From Coffea arabica (lineage: Eukaryota > Streptophyta > Magnoliopsida > Gentianales > Rubiaceae), in assembly GCF_036785885.1 (NCBI RefSeq), contig NC_092329.1:9300001-9364000 (forward strand): DNA of 64,000 nt. Reading direction: 5' to 3'. The notes under the pieces were generated by a model, which saw nothing but the letters and a program-made list of their open reading frames with translations, had not been told where the DNA came from and made no database searches. Shown piece by piece: positions 49,901 to 62,000 of the stretch. Made by a program: the position numbers and the translations under genes. Each line of letters starts with the position of its first letter. The first letter of the stretch is position 1.

Positions 49901-50948
49901 TTTACAGATAATACCTGAAGGTATTTAAATAATTAGGTGCCTTTCGCTCCCAAGATGCTTGTATTCTAGACAGGAAGAGACATATCTATGCAGTCTCTCT
50001 TCACTTCGCGCTCCCACCCATGCCCCACCCTATGTTCCCTCCACCACCTCGACTTCCCCTTTAAGATGCATGCTAATTTGCTACTTATATTGGCATAGTC
50101 TCTTGTTTCACCTTTTCTTTACCACAAATTTGGTGGTCAATTTGATAAGGTTAGAACTCTTGTGGTCCTTGATCTACAGTACATTGGCACCAATATAACA
50201 TTTAAAGTAGCCTTGGGTTTTACATTCCATAATATGGAAATATGCAGATGGTTCACTGACCGTGGCTTTCACTGACCTTGTTTAGCTGGCCTCTTGTTTT
50301 AATGTGTTGTTTATTTACATTTAACTCTATGTTGAAGCTAGAGAGATGTTGTGACTGGAGACCTTTATGATACTAGAGATAGCAGCGGATACCTTTACAT
50401 GTGGGCTTTTTATGCTTGATATATCATAATTTTGACACTGGATATGGTAGTATTCTGTCACCTTGTGATCTTGTGCATTCTGTGCTGCTTTCATTAGTGA
50501 ATTCTATCTGTGTAATAAGTTGTTTTTCTGATTAAATAGAACGTAATCATTCCATTGCCAAGCAGATGTGATGCTAGGAAAGGCTCAAACGTACCAAGAA
50601 TACATGAGACAGATTCCTATCCCCTTGTTACGTGGCTCTGTTGTTCCATTTACTTCTTGGACTGGATTGGGCACATCCCTTAAGCAACTGTATGGGCAAC
50701 CCCTGCATTACCTCACCAATGTGCATCTGAGACAATTGGACATATTGAGAATTGGAGCAGAAGATGAAGACAGGCCACTGGATACCATAATTCCGCCTCC
50801 TAAAGCCGAAGCCAGCATCTGGCTTATTGAAGAAGTTCACCGGCTGTCCTCTTCACATCATCATCTGGCTAAACTTTGGCATAATGATCCTTTGCATCAT
50901 ATTTTTATTGATCCCATTTTTATAGAACTGCAGAAGCCATCTCGTTGA
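46968..50948 (+). CDS. RDM1: RDM1, RNA-directed DNA methylation factor
   Basis: Three exons: 46968-47013, 49771-49920 and 50566-50948 (579 nt, 192 residues). The last exon carries the RDM1 core: [52 protein letters not shown], then [14 protein letters not shown]. Known RDM1 (about 163 residues in Arabidopsis) is a small nuclear protein of the DDR complex (DRD1, DMS3, RDM1). It binds single-stranded methylated DNA and links Pol V transcription, AGO4 and DRM2. The N-terminal 60 residues are acidic and Ser-rich with KRLR, a possible nuclear signal. Exon 1 ([15 protein letters not shown]) joins exon 2 in frame. If it is not coding, translation would start at ATG 49779 (174 residues). Intron 1 is 2757 bp. 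Confidence 0.9.
48300..49390. repeat. TE-like insert in RDM1 intron 1
   Basis: It begins CACCCGTTTGGTTGGAGGG, a phrase typical of Harbinger-type MITE ends, and ends in sequence with ACCAAACATCAG. ATTGATAGTGGATCTCTTTG occurs at about 48701 and 48927. The boundaries are not clean and I see no TSD. ORFs in it are not convincing. Confidence 0.4.
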
Positions 50949-51887
50949 GCTCCTATGGTGCAACATGTATTGTAGATTGAAAGTTGTACATTCCTGTAGT
51001 TTACTGGAGATGAATGCCCTTAGACAGTTTGAAATACTCTGTGTATATCTGTAGACCAGTTTTAATTGCTACAGCGTTGAGGCAAATTTGTCAGTTTGAA
51101 ATCGGCGAATCTCGTCTCCTTTACCATGTTTTTCTTTTTGCCTACGAAGTGAATTTGAAATACTTTTAGCCTTTGCAACCACATTTCTTTTGCATAGGAA
51201 AATTTGAACTCCCTTTTAGAGCATTTCCAGCTGTAGCTGTGGAAAGGAAAAGGAAATTCGTTACCCCTTTTTGTTGCGTTGTCACGTTAAGAATTTGTGT
51301 TAGTTTCACGGGTCTTTTTACCCCTTATCCTAATGTACTCTAGATCTCTTGTTTAGGTGAAAGCACAAAATTTCTCCTGTTTATCTTGCTGCCTGATCTG
51401 CACAATTTCATTATTGCCAGCAGTCCTAAGGGAAACACATCCATTCTAAAATGTAGTCTTGCTTTCCAATGTTATACTCATTGTTTGACTTTGAAAAGAC
51501 CCGAAAACCAAGCAATTGGTTAGCTAAGTACCATTTGCTAAGAATATTTTCGGCTAAATGTAGATTATGCTTGTTTTGTTTGGTTAACCAATACAGTCGA
51601 CCCTATTCCACCAAGTACTAATTGGTCAGCTAAGTATCAGGATTCGTTACGATTACTAATAATATTGTTGGATTAGTGTAATTTCAGCCGAATCGTCAAT
51701 GGACAATCCATGCACATACCTAACTAGGTTATGAAACAACCAAGTGTTGAACTTTTAGCTCAGTAGCTATATAAACAGTAGTCGCACTGGCCATTAGAAG
51801 TGATTGGTATTTTTTCTACTCTAATTTTTTTTCCAAAATTAAACTCAAATGAGAATTAATTACTTTGAGCAATGGAGTAAGAAAATG
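50949..51887. other. 3' UTR of RDM1 and spacer
   Basis: About 250-300 bp of probable 3' UTR, then AT-rich DNA with no gene. CCAAGCAATTGGTTAGCTAA and a related TAATTGGTCAGCTAAGTA near 51630 form a weak direct repeat. Confidence 0.4.
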
Positions 51888-52040
51888 ATTAATTTTATAT
51901 ACACTGATACTGTATACAATATCACCGTTGAATTCTTTTTTTTTCATGCAACTAATCTAAATTTTAAATTGAAATTCAAATTTTATATAATTGTCAAGCA
52001 TCCAACTGCAATAGTATACTGTCAGTGTATATAAAATTAA
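51888..52040. mobile_element. MITE of about 150 bp with 20-bp terminal inverted repeats
   Basis: The left end TTAATTTTATATACACTGA is matched inverted by the right end (TCAGTGTATATAAAATTAA). The centre contains TTTAAATTGAAATTCAAATT. Related copies lie at 21893-22042 and around the hAT element at 52.1-53.4 kb. Confidence 0.7.
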
Positions 52041-52135
52041 CTCTTAATAAAAAAATAAAACTATGATTTTATTAGGGATTTTTTAAAAGTTAATTTTATA
52101 TATATATATACTGACAATGTATATACACTATCATG

Positions 52136-53279
52136 CAGGGACGGAGCCAGAAATTTATTTTTGGGGGGGCTGAAGTGTATTAAAAAATTTTTTTGTGACG
52201 AAATAAATATATTTAATAAGTAAAATTTAGAATCAATAATTATAAAAATAATAAAAACATATAATTATACATACCCAAAAATTTGTTATTGATTAACACT
52301 TGAAGTATTGGTAGTTGTTGCACTCGAATAACGAAGAGGAGGCAATTGCATTCTGCGAGTCTTCATCCGTTGAAAACGCTGCAATATTTGCTCATTTTCA
52401 ATTGTTGCAAAAATATCCTTCTCGATGTATACAACCAGACAGTCATTCATCCACTCGTCTCCCATTTTATTGCGCAAATCAGTCTTGACAATATTCATTG
52501 CAGAAAATACTCTTTCAACAGAAGCAGTCGCAACTGGTAGAACTAATGCCAACTGGATCAAACAATAAACCAATGGAAAAACTGTATTTTTACCAGTTTT
52601 AACCATTTGTTGAGCAAGACTTCCCAAATCTCCAACTTCTGAAAATTGAGGATCGTGTTGCACATTATAAATATAATTTCGAAGTTGAGACTCAAGATAT
52701 AAATAATCGTTACTTGAGAAGTCTTCAGGATATAAATCAGCAAGACGGAGTAGTTTCTGCACATTTAAAAAATTCAATTACGTCCCAATTTATTGATACA
52801 ATTTAAAAAAACTTTAAATTTTTCGTCAAATCCCTGAATCTGAACGAAGCAGTAAAAAATAATTTAGTTTAATGCCTGAAATGGACAGGACTAGAAACAA
52901 GAGGTCTATAACAATTTCGGTTTCACGGGACGTGTACTAGAATAGAAATACAAAACAAGAATATATTCATTCCATGTACTATACTACTATCTGTCCATAT
53001 GCAAGCCTGTGGGCAACATTCAAAATTTGCGGGTCAGTGGGGTCACCAAAATCAGAGCAACAGGATCTGGAATTCGTGGCTCAAGACATCATCACATTCA
53101 CCTCTATGTTAATTATTAACTGACTCTACATTCAAAATTTACAGAAGAATTGATAATTGTTTTTCTTTGTCTCCTTTTGTTTATATGTAGAACGTGAATG
53201 TTTGTTACTATACAGGGGGTTTTCCGGCGGCTTGGGGGGGGCTTAAGCCCCCACCAGCCCCCCCTTAAATCCGTGCCTG
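52136..53279 (-). mobile_element. Internally deleted hAT element, 1144 bp, perfect 8-bp TSD
   Basis: The left end is CAGGGACGGAGCCAG; the right end, inverted, is CAGGCACGGATTTAAGG. Both run into G-rich tracts. CTATCATG flanks both sides (52128-52135 and 53280-53287), the 8-bp duplication of hAT insertion. A minus-strand reading frame at 52777-52286 (163 residues) gives the C-terminal hATC dimerisation domain: LPVATASVERVFSAM, then RNKMGDEWMNDCLVVYIEK. The DDE catalytic part and BED finger are missing, so it is non-autonomous. It inserted into another MITE copy, whose halves remain on either side. Confidence 0.92.
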
Positions 53280-53790
53280 CTATCATGATTGGATGCACGA
53301 CACACATGCAAAATTTGACTTTCAAATTCATATTTAAATTATGTACCATATATCTAACGGTGAAAGTATACATACTGTCAGTCAATCAGTGTTTTTAATC
53401 CCTTTGCCATATGATTTTAGTAATACTCTCATAGGGAAAAATGCACTTTTCATCCTCAAAGTTTGGGGGGTTGACCAATTTCATCCTCAATGTTTAACCC
53501 CAAACACATTTCATCCTCAATGTTCCGTAATTTTGACCAATTAAGGACAATTGACGGGAAATATCCAATTGACCGTTACAACCAACGGTTTTACCCAACA
53601 AAAAATGGGTAAAACCGAATGGAGCTAACTTTAAAGGAACAAAATGCAACGGACGGACGAAAAGCTCCATTGTTGTCCTTTTTCCCTCTGCCCTTCAACC
53701 CCAAAATTTTCTTGCCAATCTTTGCAGCTTTAAATATTCATCCTCAGAGCATCTGGCAGTGGAGCTCCCTGTGCTCTCATTTTTGGCTAA

Positions 53791-54256
53791 ATGAGGAGCA
53801 GAAGTTCTGAAGTCTCCAGTGGTTCATCAACTCCATTCTGCAAGTGTGGGTTAAGAACAAAAATGAGCACCTGTTGGCGCGGCGAGAATTCGGGAAGAAG
53901 ATTCCTTGGTTGCTCTCTGTGGCCGGTAAGAAATATTTGTCTAAAAATGTTGGTCCTTCAATGTGTTAATTTAGCTAACTAATTTCTGAGAAATGTCATT
54001 ATTGTTATGGTAGAGACCCGAGAGATGCAGGTACTTTGAATGGGTTGATGAGCCAATTTGTCCAAGAGGGAGAGTTCTCATTCCTGGTTTGCTGAAAAAG
54101 ACTAACAAAATGGAAGAACAAGTTGAAAGAATGCGTAAGAGGGAGAAATTTTTTATTATAATAATTGTGCTTTTGGTGGTTTTGCTAGTACTGAGTTGGA
54201 GCAGTAAAGGCGAGGAAAAAGTAAAGGGAGGCAAGTTGCTGCTAACACTGGAGTGA
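53791..54256 (+). CDS. GRF zinc-finger protein with C-terminal membrane helix (second gene of the MULE)
   Basis: Two exons, 53791-53925 and 54014-54256 (378 nt, 125 residues), with a phase-0 intron of 88 bp. Residues 15-60 form a GRF-type zinc finger: PFCKCGLRTKM, NSGRRFLGCSLWP, then RCRYFEWVDEP. A charged coiled stretch (KKTNKMEEQVERMRKREKF) follows, then a hydrophobic helix (FIIIIVLLVVLLVLSW) near the C-terminus and a short Lys-rich tail. GRF fingers in TOP3A, NEIL3 and APE2 bind single-stranded DNA or RNA. Small plant GRF proteins of this shape (At4g04775-like) are numerous and uncharacterised. It lies inside the transposon, so it is either an element-encoded accessory protein or a captured host gene. 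Confidence 0.8.
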
Positions 54257-54964
54257 TTTTGGTAAAATTGCAGAAGAAAGAACATTTTGAAGCTGGCTGT
54301 GTTTCTTTGTTGGAACGAGAGTTGCATTTTTTCCTATGAAGTAATATCCAATTGCAGGGTATAGAAAGGGACTTATTTTGTTTGTACAAAGGTTCCAAAT
54401 GAACTCTGCAATTTATGTAAAAGGTGGGATTTAGGAAGGGAAATGTATCTGGCAACAATGCAATTTATGAACTCTGTAATTTATTTTATTTGTAAAGCTA
54501 TGCGTTAAGTGTAAGAAAATGGTCCTTGTCAAAGTGTTGTTCATATCATAAATATAAAATGGCCATGAACTGATGTCCCACATGTATTGATAACACAAAC
54601 AGATGCAAATAAACCACGCTGGAAAACAAATGCAAATAAACCAAACTGGCAACTAAGCTGATAAACCAAGATTGTCCCACATGTACTGATAAACCAAGTT
54701 GGAACATATAAACAGCTGCCATATCATAACTTCAATACAATTAAAGTGCATTCTCAATGAAATAAAGCAAACTACAAGACTGTTGTTGAACATGGGTCCA
54801 TAAATGAAATAAAGCCAGCTATCACATTACAGCTTGCACTTCCATAATTACTAGGCAAAGCAAAAGTTGAAACAACAAAAGTCATTCACTAATTACAAAA
54901 GCAGCAACTTGGCTTGAACAAAAGCAGCTTGGCTTGAAGAAAATTCAGTATGTTGTTTCTCCTA

Positions 54965-57900
54965 TCACAGTAGTTTCTCCTTTCCCTTCGATCTAGATGA
55001 ACTAGGAACACTTAAATCTGCCTTGCCAGCAGCAGCAACATGCATATGAACATCTCTAATCCTGAATCCCACATGTACTTGTTCTTTAGTTTGTGTTCTG
55101 GGTTCCTTGGTGCTATATTTCACTTGAGACCTTGACAGCCCAAACACTTCGAACATATCCTGGTCTACTTGATCTGGGGCAGAGGATGTTATGTCAATCT
55201 CAACTAGTGGCTCAGCATCCTGTTGATGTTCAATGTTTGAATCATCATTACAAACTGCAGCTGCAACTCTTCTTGTATGTCTATGTCTCTTCTGCACAAA
55301 ACAGTGAGGTAGCAAAAATCAAATTGCATAAAGACAGAAAAATCAAAAGATGTAGCAGGTTTTTTTACCCTTTTATTTGAAGACTCAGCAGCAGCCTTCT
55401 TGGTTTTCTTTGTTCCCTACAGTTTAAAAGGAAAACATGTCATTTATATAACAAATATCAAAGATAGCTGTAACAAGTCATCAAAACAACTTACAACTTT
55501 TTTTCCATCTTGGCTAGCTGGATTGTTGGTAGAAGCAGCAACTTGGCTTGAACTAATATCAGTTTCTGCAACTGCAGGAACTTGAGCATCTTTGAGAAGC
55601 TTGCAGGACCTCATATTATGTCCCCTTTGATGACAGTATCTACACTTGTTAATCTGTCCCACTCTTGTCACCTTCTTCTTAGTTTTTTCCTTGGCTTGTT
55701 GAACCTCCTCTGCACTTCTCCTTCTCAGCTTCTTAGGCCTTCCAGGTGCTCTCCCATATAAGGGTGGTAAAGGACCTTCACCAACATCAGTAAGCCCCCA
55801 TTCACTTTCTCCATTCATGGGACACACTGATCCTTCATAGCACTTCATATATGTCTCCACTGTATACCATTTTGAAACATATAGCAGAGGATCCTTTTTA
55901 GCCATCCACAATGCAGCAATGGCATGGGGACAGGGAATACCTGTTAATTCCCATTTTCTGCAAGAGCATGTTTGCTCCTTGATGTTCACTGCAAATTGGT
56001 CACCATATGGGCAACTGACTTCATAAAGATCATCATTTGACTTGAATGGAAAACAGTCAGGTGCTCTATCTACATTTTTCTGCATAATGTGAAGAATTCT
56101 GGGGCAATAAGGATAAGTCTGCCACTTCTCTTTGGCCATATCCCTATTTTTTTGCATTCTCTGCATCATGTACAACCGTATTGCTTCAAACATTTCAATT
56201 ATTGGCTTCTCCCTAGCATCAAGAATTTTGCTGTTGAAGCACTCACAGATATTATTCAATAACATAGCACATTTAGGATGAGTGCTAAAATAAGCTCTGC
56301 TCCATTGACTTGGTGGTTTGCCATCAAACCACCTGGCTGCCTCTATATCAATTTGAGCCATTGCTTCCATTCTGCTAATGAATTGAGCTGGTGTTGTTGC
56401 TTTGGCAACAGTCCATAACGCTCTCCTCAAACCTTCTCCTTTGAAACCAGCAGATGAAAAGTTATTGTGCAAGTGTTTCACACAAAATCTGTGGGCTGCA
56501 TTTGGAAAAATCATATCACATGCTTCAATTAGACCTTTTTGTTTGTCACTCATTATTGTCCACTCATAATCCTTTTCAATTTTCAAATCTTCTTTCAATA
56601 GTTTGAAGAACCAGCACCATGAGTCCTTACTTTCACCCTCTGCTGCAGCATATGCTATTGGAAAAATGCCATTATTAGCATCAACTCCAACAGCTGCTAG
56701 CAAAACTCCTCCTACTGATCCTTTCAAAAAAGTACCATCTACTCCAATAAATTGCCTACATCCAGTTAGGAAACCATGCTTCACTCCAGCAAAACAAATG
56801 TACAGCCTCTCAAATCTGCCTTTCCCTGTTTTTGAGTCTCTAAAGCCATCAACAGTTTTCATTATAACAGTGCTACCAGGGTTGGATCTTAGAATTTCAT
56901 GCATATAAACTCCTAATTTGCTGTACTGGTCCTTTTCACTGCCCTGAACAATTTTCATTGCTTTTCTCCTTGTCCTATATGTTTGATTTTTTGTGAAGGA
57001 GCACCTATTTTCTTTCATTACTGTCTTCCTAAAATGCTCCAAATCTAATTTAGGATTACACCTAAACTCTTCACAGTACTTCTTAGCTACCCATCCAGAA
57101 TGCACAAGAGGGTTATCATATGTAAAACCACATGTGTGATTATCTTCAAATGTTCTTATTTGAATAGTTCCATCCCCACTTAATTTTCTAGCATATATAA
57201 CCCAATTACATTCACTATTTCTGCATCTAGCCCTCACCCTCACTCTATCTTGTTTCACAAACTTACAAGGCCTGCCTTGTTTCACACTATAATTATGTAC
57301 AGCAGTCTTGAAAAGTTTCAGACTTGTAAAGGACATATACAGCTCTAATTTTGGATTGTCAATATGCTTAGGATCAAAACTACGAGACCTCAATTTAGAC
57401 TCTTCATCATCAGACTCATGAATGCTTTCAAAATCAGATTCAGAATCAGGAACCTGTTCTGTTTCATCAGAATCAGGAACCACCTCTGCTTCATTCAAAG
57501 GATCAGGAACCACATTTTCTTTCCTGTGATTATCTACTCCCAACCATTCAGCATTTTTGTCAACATTATCATGAAATATACCATCATCAGCATCATCACC
57601 TATTTCATAATCTGAATCAATAGCTGAAAAAAAAGTCTCATCACTTGCGTCAGAATCATTATCACAATTATTAGCAGCACACCTTCCTTGACCTTCATCC
57701 CTATTCTTATTGTTACCATCACCATTTTGGAGTTCATTTTCTGTCTCATCTACCTCATACGGATCATAACCAAGTTGTTGCACTAGAATTTCATGAAAAG
57801 ATACTTCAAGATATAAGTTAACTTCCTTAGTTGGTCCAACCTCCCCCTTAACATAACCATTTAACTCCCTACTGCTGTCTATCCTCCTAAAGGTGTTATT

Positions 57901-58084
57901 TTCCCAACCATAGTACACCTTATGACCATATACACCAGCACTCTCAGTTAATCTATCCATTTCGAAAACACTTAGACCTATACTCTCAACATAGTCAAAC
58001 ATACACAAATCTCCACCTTCGTAATGGGGATCAGGAGCATATGAAATGAGGCCTCCATGGTGACATCTTAATGTAATAAATGTG
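54965..58084 (-). CDS. MuDR-type transposase with MULE, SWIM and CCHC domains
   Basis: Main exon 58084-55495, then 55416-55369 and 55291-54965, all in phase; about 989 residues. It starts with a PB1-like N-terminal domain (TFITLRCHHGG to VNLYLEV), then a long acidic linker, then the MuDR DNA-binding domain (CKFVKQDRVRVRARC, ECNWVIYAR). The MULE catalytic core follows: Asp in GVDGTFLKG (codon 56739), Asp in IMSDKQKG (56547), CXXH in RFCVKHLH, and a candidate Glu in NNICECFNS (56244). A SWIM finger (CSCRKWELTGIPCPHA) and a CCHC knuckle (CRYCHQRGHNMRSC) come next, then a basic tail ending SRSKGKEKLL. There is no stop or frameshift. The start codon is unresolved: an ATG mini-exon at 58386-58382 would splice in frame, but it overlaps a TATA-like site. 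Without the last splices the frame would end at 55444. Confidence 0.9.
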
Positions 58085-59010
58085 CTGCCCGTTTCTGGTT
58101 AAAGAAAATAATATAGATCAGACTCTTCAGGAAAAAAAAATGCTTCATCATTTCAGCACAACAAGTAGTTGACCCACACAAAAACTACCAAACAAGGACC
58201 ACTTTCACTTTTTCCATACACATGGCCAGATACACATGGCCGGCAAAATCTACCAAGTATTATTGTTTATTAATCACTCTCACCACAAATTTATAGTCAA
58301 TCGGCAACTATCATCAGACATAAGGGACCACATTCACACTATAATAATCAAACCAAGACAAATTTTTTGCTTTATTTATACCTCATGCAAATGGCCAAAT
58401 CTGGGAAAAAAATAGCCGTACATTGTAGTGGGGAAACAGTACAAACACAAGGGACCACATATCAGGTTTCCTTCTCCAAAAAAACACATATCTTTATGCA
58501 ATGTAGTTGTTGATTTTGGGTATAAATACCGTAATTTGGGGGTGGACAAATGTGGAGCTCTTTCTTCCGCAATGCCATATTTTTCTTCACCTAAAATGCT
58601 CCACGGATGCCGTCTATGCCCTCCTTCTTGCTAGCAGATGCTCGAAAAGTGGATGGAAAGATTGGCACAAAAATTTTTAGGGCTGACAACGGAGAAGAAA
58701 GAAGGAGAAGACAGAAGCTTTTTTCCTTTCGTTTTGCTATTTTGTGCATTTTTGTCCGTTAGAATAAATGGGTCCATTCGGTTTGACCCGGTTATATTGG
58801 GTATAAAGTTCGATCTAACGAATTGTGCTTCTCACGTGCAAAGTTCCGTCCCAATTTTTGATTTGTCCTCCAATTCCCGTCAATTGTCCTTAATTGGTCA
58901 AAATTACGGAACATTGAGGATGAAATGTGTTTGGGGTTAAACATTGAGGATGAAATTGGTCAACCCCCCAAACTTTGAGGATGAAAAGTGCATTTTTCCC
59001 TACTCTCATA

Positions 59011-62000
59011 AGTCAAAAATCCTATTTTACCTCACCACTTCTTCCTGTTAACGCAAGCACAACGATGCACAGGAGAGCCACGGAATGATGAGTCAACAAG
59101 TAGTTGATTGGCATGATTACAGGAGCAAGCAGTTAAGCCAATCAACATAAAAACATATGGTGTTGAGGAAAAAAAATGAGTGCGACCTGTGAATTGACTA
59201 TGTGAGGTGACGGTAATGGTGGTTGATTTTTCTGATCATGGGGATGCTATGCTACTAGTTCATCTTACATTTTCAACTTCTTCTAATTTACGGTTATATG
59301 ACCCCATTCCAGATTGGCGTTAGTTTTGAGCCATGGAAGGACAAAATATTGAGCACTATAATCTTCTTTTTGGTAGCAGATAATATCCTTTGACGGCAAC
59401 GACTAAAGACTAAGGACAAAGATCTTGTTCCCTATCGTTTAATTTGATTTCTATTGTATCTATACACAAAACCAATCCGTCCAATTGCCAAGTGTTTAAT
59501 TTATTCTTTTTTTTGTGGTTTTTTTTTTCTTTTAAAGAAAGAAGGATGGAATTTAAAATGTGAGAAGGGACAGAGATTTGAATTGATGATTTCTAATTCA
59601 TGAGATCTCGATCTTAATCACTAGGTCAAGATGATTTTGACATTTGAACCGATTACCTCTAATTCATGTGATCTCAACGTTAGTCACTAGATCAAGGTCT
59701 TCTTGATGGCGTTTAACTTATTAATTGTTCACGTTAGTAGCTAAAGAGGACACAGCTTTGGAAGGAGCAAAATCATTTTGAGAGTTGATGTCTTCAAGAA
59801 GTGGAGACGCATAAAAATGCTTTTCCAATTTTCTTCTATATAAGTATGTTATTACGCACTTGAATTCAAGTTGTTTCTGTTATAGTACTATGCTTGCTTT
59901 ATGACATTTTTAGCAAAAATTTGGGAAATCGAATTGTCACACAAGATCTAAAAAACCTAAGCCCCCAACCTATATAAAATGTTTCTCATTGTTTTTCTTT
60001 ATTATTATTTTTAAACATATAAACCCCCCCAAAAAAAAAAAAAAAAACTCTTCAAGAGTGAAAGACCAAAATGCATGTTTAATAGCTACGTGTTACAAAT
60101 AGTTTGTTCATTATCACTTATCAGGCTAATACTCACTTCAAAACATGATGAAATAAATTTGGATCTTCACATTTTGTAGATAAAGGAGAAGTAGAACTTG
60201 ACAAAATCAAGAAGTTCCACTCTAGGAATCTTGACTGTATCCATGGACGTTCAGAGTAGAAAATGTGCACTAAAATTTTCGTACAATACTTGAGTACTAA
60301 AACAAAGATAAGATAGTGGGGTTAAATTAATCGTCCATTGGAACTCTAAGGGTTATCCTTTTGGATGAGATATAAAAAAAAACCCATAAAAAACCCTGAT
60401 TGGGTGTTCTGGTTGGTATCCTGGAATCAAGTAGAAATGGTAAACACCAGCAAACAAGCGATGACTTTGAGCAAATTATAGAGCTGACTGCAGATGAACA
60501 ATGATCCTAAGGGAATTAATGTAATGTTTTCTTGAGGAGGGCCCTGGGATTTCTATATATAGTATAACCCGTGTCCATCAAGGTTTTTCTTGAAGAAACA
60601 TTTGACCAGCAGGAAGGGATATAAAGGTTCTAATCAAATCATTATTAACCATTCCAAACAAGGAGAGCACGGTTTGTACGTCCAACCATGGGTACCCAGT
60701 ACCACCAACAAAAGAAACCCTCCAACCTTGAGCTATCAACATTAATTCTGTTCATGGGATTAACATATAGAACCAAAAAAAAAAAAAAAAAAAAAAAAAA
60801 CCCAGTGATTCAAGAAACAAAACAATCATTGAGGATTGGATGGTTACAATATTAATGAACGAGATTTGTCATGTGGGACTTGAATTGAATGCAAGGTTGG
60901 AAAATGAATCAAGTTATTCGACGCTCGAATCGAGTTCGATTTGGTAAAAACTCGTTCGAACTTGATTCATCAACTAGTCAAGTCAAATTTAAACATTGTT
61001 TTATGTTCGATAACATTCAAATTCGATTTAAAAAAAAAACTTATTCAAATTCAGTTCGCAAATAAACAAATCAAATTTGAACAAAATTTCAAATTCATTA
61101 AAATAATCAAACAAGTCTAAACACTAGGGTGTTCGACTTGATTAGATTCATTTACACCCCTAATTGAATGTAAATGTGATGTGATCAAATTCTCATCTTA
61201 TTATTAATTCTTAATGATTGATCTTCTCAGAGGGTCGATTGTATATTTCGCTCGAGTTATTTTTAGAAATGGTTCTTGTAACAATTCCTGTCTACCCTCT
61301 ACCGCATAAAAAACAAAAAAATTGTGTTCAAATTCTGCGCTTTCACCATTCCTTCTTCGGTAGAGAATTAGAGATATGTAGCTAACCTTGTCAAGAGACA
61401 GCCAAAGCTTGCCCATATTATACCCGGCATCTGACATTAATATATGCTTAGCACTACAAATAATGAGGCTTCGAACGTTTTTCTTTTTCTGGTATCCTTA
61501 CTATTTTGCTGTCTATGTCTCGAAACTGTGATTATGCACAATAGCAACCGCAAAAATTATCAGTAACATGCATCTAGTAACTGGCACTCCCTGCAACTTC
61601 CTAATAAACCTTTAAACCTGATTCAGCAAGGACAGCCCTACGCATTCTTTATTCTAGCAAGTGTTTATTTCTCAATTCGACATTTTCTTTTTTAATTTCT
61701 CAAAACAACTGTCAAGAGAGAGGGAAAGTGTTCTTTTTTAAGAAGAATCCTTAGCTGGTGTCTTTTCGAGGAGTTTCTTCAACTACCGAAAACAGGTGGA
61801 ATTTTACGTGGGAACTGTTCAACCTTTCTACCAAGGCAACAGAAATAGTGGAATTTTGATGTTAGAATCTCCGAATGGTCTCTGTAGATCCAGCTAACTT
61901 GTCACCTTAATCTGCTAGGTGATAATTACTATTACATTCATGTTTTTAGTTTTCTTGAACACTAAATTAACAAACATGCACAAGCATTTTTTTTTTCTCC

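Larger units (their letters stand above)
53434..59000 (-). mobile_element. MuDR-like Mutator element, apparently complete, 5567 bp
   Basis: Terminal inverted repeats at 53434-53560 and 58874-59000 (127 bp each) start GGGAAAAATGCACTTTTCAT and read identical base for base by eye. TACTCTCATA flanks both sides (53424-53433 and 59001-59010), a 10-bp TSD within the Mutator range of 8-11. It carries two convergent genes: a spliced MULE transposase on minus (from 58.1 kb leftward) and a GRF zinc-finger gene on plus (from 53.8 kb). Each starts near one terminal repeat, like mudrA and mudrB of maize MuDR. A shared AAACCGAATGGA word occurs just inside both ends. Matching ends and open frames indicate recent insertion. 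Confidence 0.95.
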
